DNA of 41,148 nucleotides from CAYVFM01 sp964546375. GTDB lineage: Bacteria > Gemmatimonadota > Gemmatimonadetes > Palauibacterales > Palauibacteraceae. How positions within the stretch are numbered: position 1 is the stretch's first letter; every line of letters begins with the position of its first letter. Of the stretch, positions 38,779 through 41,148 are shown piece after piece. Made by a program: the position numbers and the translations under genes. Below the pieces are notes generated by a model. It was not told where the DNA came from and did no database searches. It saw nothing but the letters and a program-made list of their open reading frames with translations. The stretch covers positions 1 to 41,148 of the forward strand of contig CAZJJO010000006.1 in the NCBI GenBank assembly GCA_964546375.1. Reading direction: 5' to 3'.

Positions 38779-39864
38779 TCATCCCCCCAGCAGGCGGTCG
38801 AGCCCGGCCCACGGCTCGTCCGCCCGGCGGGCCGCCTCGATGATCGCCCGGAGGGCCTCGCGGACGCCGCCCTCGCGGCGCCGGACCGCCTCGAAGTCGT
38901 CCAGCCGCCCGTAGTAGAGCACCCGCGACAGCAGCCACGCGTTGTTCAGCCGCTCCCGGTCCAGGATCCCGTCCGGGTAGGTCCGGAAGGCCGGCGCCGT
39001 CTCCCGCCCGAAGCGCCGGACCGCGGCGTCCAGGGCCGCCGCCTTGCGCTCCGCCATCTCCTCCGCCGGCAGGTCGCGGCCGTAGAGGGCCTCCAGGCTG
39101 TCCCGGAGCCCGGTGAGGAACCGCCCGTAGATCCGGGTGTCGTGCCACCGGTCCCGGGCCTCGCGGCAGGGGGCCTCCCGCTCCAGCGCCCGGCAGAAGA
39201 ACGCCTCGGCGCCGGCGTGCCCGGCGAAGGTGGCGAAGCTCTCGCCGAAGTCGGCGTGGCCCGAGGGGAAGTAGGTGGCGTGGGTGATCTCGTGGATCAC
39301 CGTCTCCACGATCCCCACGCTGTCCTGCCGGAGCGTGGTGGAGAGCACCGGGTCGGGGAGCCACCCCAGCGTGCTGAACGCCGGGGAGGGGCGCAGGTGG
39401 ACGTCCCAGCCCTCCGCCTCCAGCTCCCGGGCGTGCTCGCGGGCCTCGTCGAAGTCGAAGTAGCCCCGGTAGGGCACGCTCCCGACGATCGGGAACCACC
39501 AGGTCTTCCAGGTGAGCCGGAAGCGGGGGGCGGCCGAGACCACCAGCAGCAGCGTGTCGCGCCCGACGGTCGCGTAGCTGGTGAAGCTGTCGCCGGGCCG
39601 CAGGCCCAGGGCGCGCTCGGCGTAGTCGCGGGCCTGCAGCACCAGCCGGAGCCGGCCCCGGAGCTCCGGCGGGGTCGCCGTGTCGGCGACCACCTCGCGG
39701 ATCGGCCGCCGGCGCTCCAGCAGCTTCGCCTCCTCCCAGCCGGCGCGCAGGACGTACAGCGGCGAGCAGGCGCCGGCGGCGAGCAGGGCGGCGGCCAGCA
39801 CGAGGACGGCCCGGAGGGGGGAGGAGCCGGGCGGCCTTCTCGGGGGGGTATCGGGGGCGGGCAT
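38779..39864 (-). CDS. COG4324-type predicted aminopeptidase lipoprotein
   Basis: The 361-residue protein has a signal sequence and lipobox with Cys33 (LAAGAC), then SPLYVLRAGWEEAKLLERRRPI, the family opening (YyyA/DUF2265-type: membrane-anchored, starts with a link to RARRPI). HEITH at 191-195 with downstream FGESFATF (Glu208) forms a gluzincin-like zinc site: His191, His195, and Glu208 as third ligand. FPIVGSVPYRGYFD precedes it, as in this family. It should be anchored in the envelope; the substrate is unproven. ATG 39864 fits the signal peptide; a longer in-frame stretch upstream is not needed. The stop is three bases from infC. Confidence 0.88.
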   Translation of the reverse strand: MPAPDTPPRRPPGSSPLRAVLVLAAALLAAGACSPLYVLRAGWEEAKLLERRRPIREVVADTATPPELRGRLRLVLQARDYAERALGLRPGDSFTSYATVGRDTLLLVVSAAPRFRLTWKTWWFPIVGSVPYRGYFDFDEAREHARELEAEGWDVHLRPSPAFSTLGWLPDPVLSTTLRQDSVGIVETVIHEITHATYFPSGHADFGESFATFAGHAGAEAFFCRALEREAPCREARDRWHDTRIYGRFLTGLRDSLEALYGRDLPAEEMAERKAAALDAAVRRFGRETAPAFRTYPDGILDRERLNNAWLLSRVLYYGRLDDFEAVRRREGGVREALRAIIEAARRADEPWAGLDRLLGG

Positions 39865-39954
39865 GCAGGTTTCCGCGGGGTGGAGGACCCGGTAGCATGG
39901 GGACGCGCCGTCGACGACCGTCCCGCTCACCGGCCGACACGGGGAGGATAGGCC

Positions 39955-40017
39955 ATGCGATCCGGCGGGAAAAGCGCCGTGGCGGCGGGCCGGCGGCCCG
40001 CGGGGGACGCCCGGTGA
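39955..40017 (+). CDS. Possible 20-codon leader ORF overlapping waaA
   Basis: An ATG at 39955 has GGAGG at 39942-39946, with a seven-to-eight base spacer, the best RBS in this gap. It opens a 20-codon frame (MRSGGKSAVAAGRRPAGDAR) whose TGA (40015-40017) overlaps the GTG of waaA. Basic and Ala/Gly-rich, no recognised domain. It could couple translation of waaA, or be the true start separated from waaA by a one-base sequencing error. Confidence 0.35.
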   Translation: MRSGGKSAVAAGRRPAGDAR

Positions 40018-41148
40018 CCCTGCGCGAGCGGGTGGCCGGGTCGGCGGTGGCGGCCCTCCGACCCCTCCTGCCCCTGCTGGGCCTGCGCTCCCGCCGGCTG
40101 GCCCGGGCCGTGGCCGAGCGGAAGGGCGTGGCCGCCCGGCTGGACGCGTGGGCCGGCTCGGAGCGTGACCCCGGCCGGCCGGTGGTGTGGCTGCACGGGG
40201 CCTCGGCCGGCGAGCTGGCGGGGGCGGCCCCCACGGCGGCGCGCCTCCGCGAGGAGCGGGGCGTCCAGCTCGTCGTCTCGTACTTCTCGCCCTCGGCCGA
40301 GGACGCCCTGCCCCGGCTGGCGCCCGACGCCGCCGAGCCGCTGCCCCCCGACGCCTACGGCCCGTGCCGCCGGGCCCTGGAGGCGGCGGCGCCCGACGCC
40401 GTGGTCTTCGCGAAGGGCGACCTCTGGCCCAACTTCACCCGGGCGGCGGCCGACCTGGGGATCCCCCTGGCCCTGGTGAACGGGGCCGTCGCCCCCGACA
40501 GCGGCCGCCTCCGCCCGGCGGCCCGCTGGCTGCTGCGGCCGGCCCACCGGCGGCTGGGGCGGGCCGGGGCGGCCTCGGAGGGGGACGCACGGCGGCTGGA
40601 GCGGCTCGGCGTCCGGCCGGCCGCCCTCCGGGTCACCGGCGACGCCGCCTTCGACCAGGCGCTGGCCCGCGCCCGCCGGGCCCGGGAGGATCCGGACTCG
40701 CCGGCGGCCCGGCTCCGGGAGCTGGTCGGGACGGACGGCCCCCCGCTGCTGGTGGCCGGCTCCACCTGGCCGCCGGACGAGGAGCTCCTGCTGGAGGCCG
40801 CGGCCGCGCTGGCCCGGGAGGGCCGTCCGATCCGGCTGGTGCTGGCGCCCCACGAGCCCGACGACGGGGCGGTGGAGCGGATCGAGCGCGGGTGCCGGGA
40901 GGCGCTGGGCCGGTCCCCGCTCCGGTGGAGCCGGGCGGAGGAGGACGACGGAGACGACGCGGCGCCCGCCGGGGGATCGGCGCCGCCCCGGCCCGTGCTC
41001 GTGGACGTGGTGGGGCCCCTGGCCGAGCTGTACGCGGCGGCCGACCTGGCCTGGGTGGGCGGGGGGCTGGGCGAGGACGGGCTCCACTCGGTGATCGAGC
41101 CGGCGGCCGCCGGCGTGCCGGTGCTCTTCGGCCCCCGGAGCACCCGCC
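40014..41148 (+). CDS. waaA: 3-deoxy-D-manno-octulosonic acid transferase, 3'-truncated by the window
   Basis: The open frame runs from GTG 40014 to the window end (378 codons, no stop), so the C-terminus is missing. It has the WaaA/KdtA N-domain motif WLHGASAGEL (catalytic-base Glu67), then VSYFSPSAEDALP and AKGDLWPNF (the family has ETELWPN, so the Glu-Thr-Glu is altered to Lys-Gly-Asp). The C-domain has VTGDAAFDQ, VAGSTWPPDEELLLEA, APHEP, VDVVGPLAELYAAADLAWVGGG and the signature VIEPAAAGVPVLFGP. It adds Kdo to lipid IVA at the inner membrane, so the cell makes LPS. The GTG is coupled to the 20-codon frame; no other RBS is evident. Confidence 0.9.
   Translation, partial: MTLRERVAGSAVAALRPLLPLLGLRSRRLARAVAERKGVAARLDAWAGSERDPGRPVVWLHGASAGELAGAAPTAARLREERGVQLVVSYFSPSAEDALPRLAPDAAEPLPPDAYGPCRRALEAAAPDAVVFAKGDLWPNFTRAAADLGIPLALVNGAVAPDSGRLRPAARWLLRPAHRRLGRAGAASEGDARRLERLGVRPAALRVTGDAAFDQALARARRAREDPDSPAARLRELVGTDGPPLLVAGSTWPPDEELLLEAAAALAREGRPIRLVLAPHEPDDGAVERIERGCREALGRSPLRWSRAEEDDGDDAAPAGGSAPPRPVLVDVVGPLAELYAAADLAWVGGGLGEDGLHSVIEPAAAGVPVLFGPRSTR

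Overview
The window is very GC-rich, Gram-negative chromosomal DNA. It encodes an LPS Kdo transferase at the right edge, a TonB-dependent receptor, several lipoproteins and outer-membrane barrels. The style is most like Gemmatimonadota: lipoproteins that start Cys-Ser-Asp-Asp-Ser-Thr-Gly-Pro after the lipobox, a metalloprotease/TolB-propeller/BamA-type barrel fusion, and many secreted peptidases. That placement is an inference from family style, not a measured phylogeny. No insertion sequence, prophage, plasmid function, CRISPR array or defence island was seen. This is a core-genome segment with short transcription units on both strands.

Layout. 25-2860: a lysine/saccharopine dehydrogenase-like enzyme divergent from a GntR regulator that overlaps a small unknown gene. 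3063-3751: four tRNA genes (Gln-CUG, Ser-GCU, Ser-GGA, Ser-CGA) with a good sigma70 promoter, a long inverted repeat and a repeat-like spacer. 3963-7226: a lipoprotein and a TonB-dependent receptor. 7329-10576 (minus): amidohydrolase, cold-shock-domain protein and a GT-C-like membrane protein. 10910-12156: an acidic-tailed lipoprotein convergent with a DUF302 protein. 12294-18034: metE divergent from the 1029-residue peptidase/propeller/barrel fusion. 18114-20446: macro-domain protein, phage-holin-IV-like membrane protein and a baeRF-type release-factor-like protein.

20504-26401 (minus) is a run of seven genes: archease, rtcB, an unknown gene, fur, pyrE, proline dehydrogenase and an NfuA-like Fe-S carrier. 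It links RNA repair, iron control and Fe-S assembly, although gaps of about 70-150 bases suggest several promoters. 26519-31852 (plus): DUF192 lipoprotein, fumC, dipeptidyl peptidase IV and queE. 31863-34865: an AraC-type regulator with a receiver-like N-terminus, a 60-residue membrane protein overlapping a CDF metal transporter, and a cysteine-ended unknown. 35144-41148: leuS, a zinc-ribbon-bearing YggX-like protein, infC with an AUC start, a COG4324 aminopeptidase lipoprotein, and waaA (cut by the window end), which is preceded by an overlapping 20-codon reading frame.

No single strongly novel multi-gene system is evident. The most interesting items are the three-domain fusion protein, the YggX/zinc-ribbon protein, the AraC/pseudo-receiver regulator with its direct repeats, infC separated from rpmI-rplT and started at AUC, the overlapping leader frame before waaA, and several perfect GC-rich hairpins in regulatory or convergent gaps. 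Because GC content is so high, long open frames run antisense to almost every gene; these were treated as shadows.
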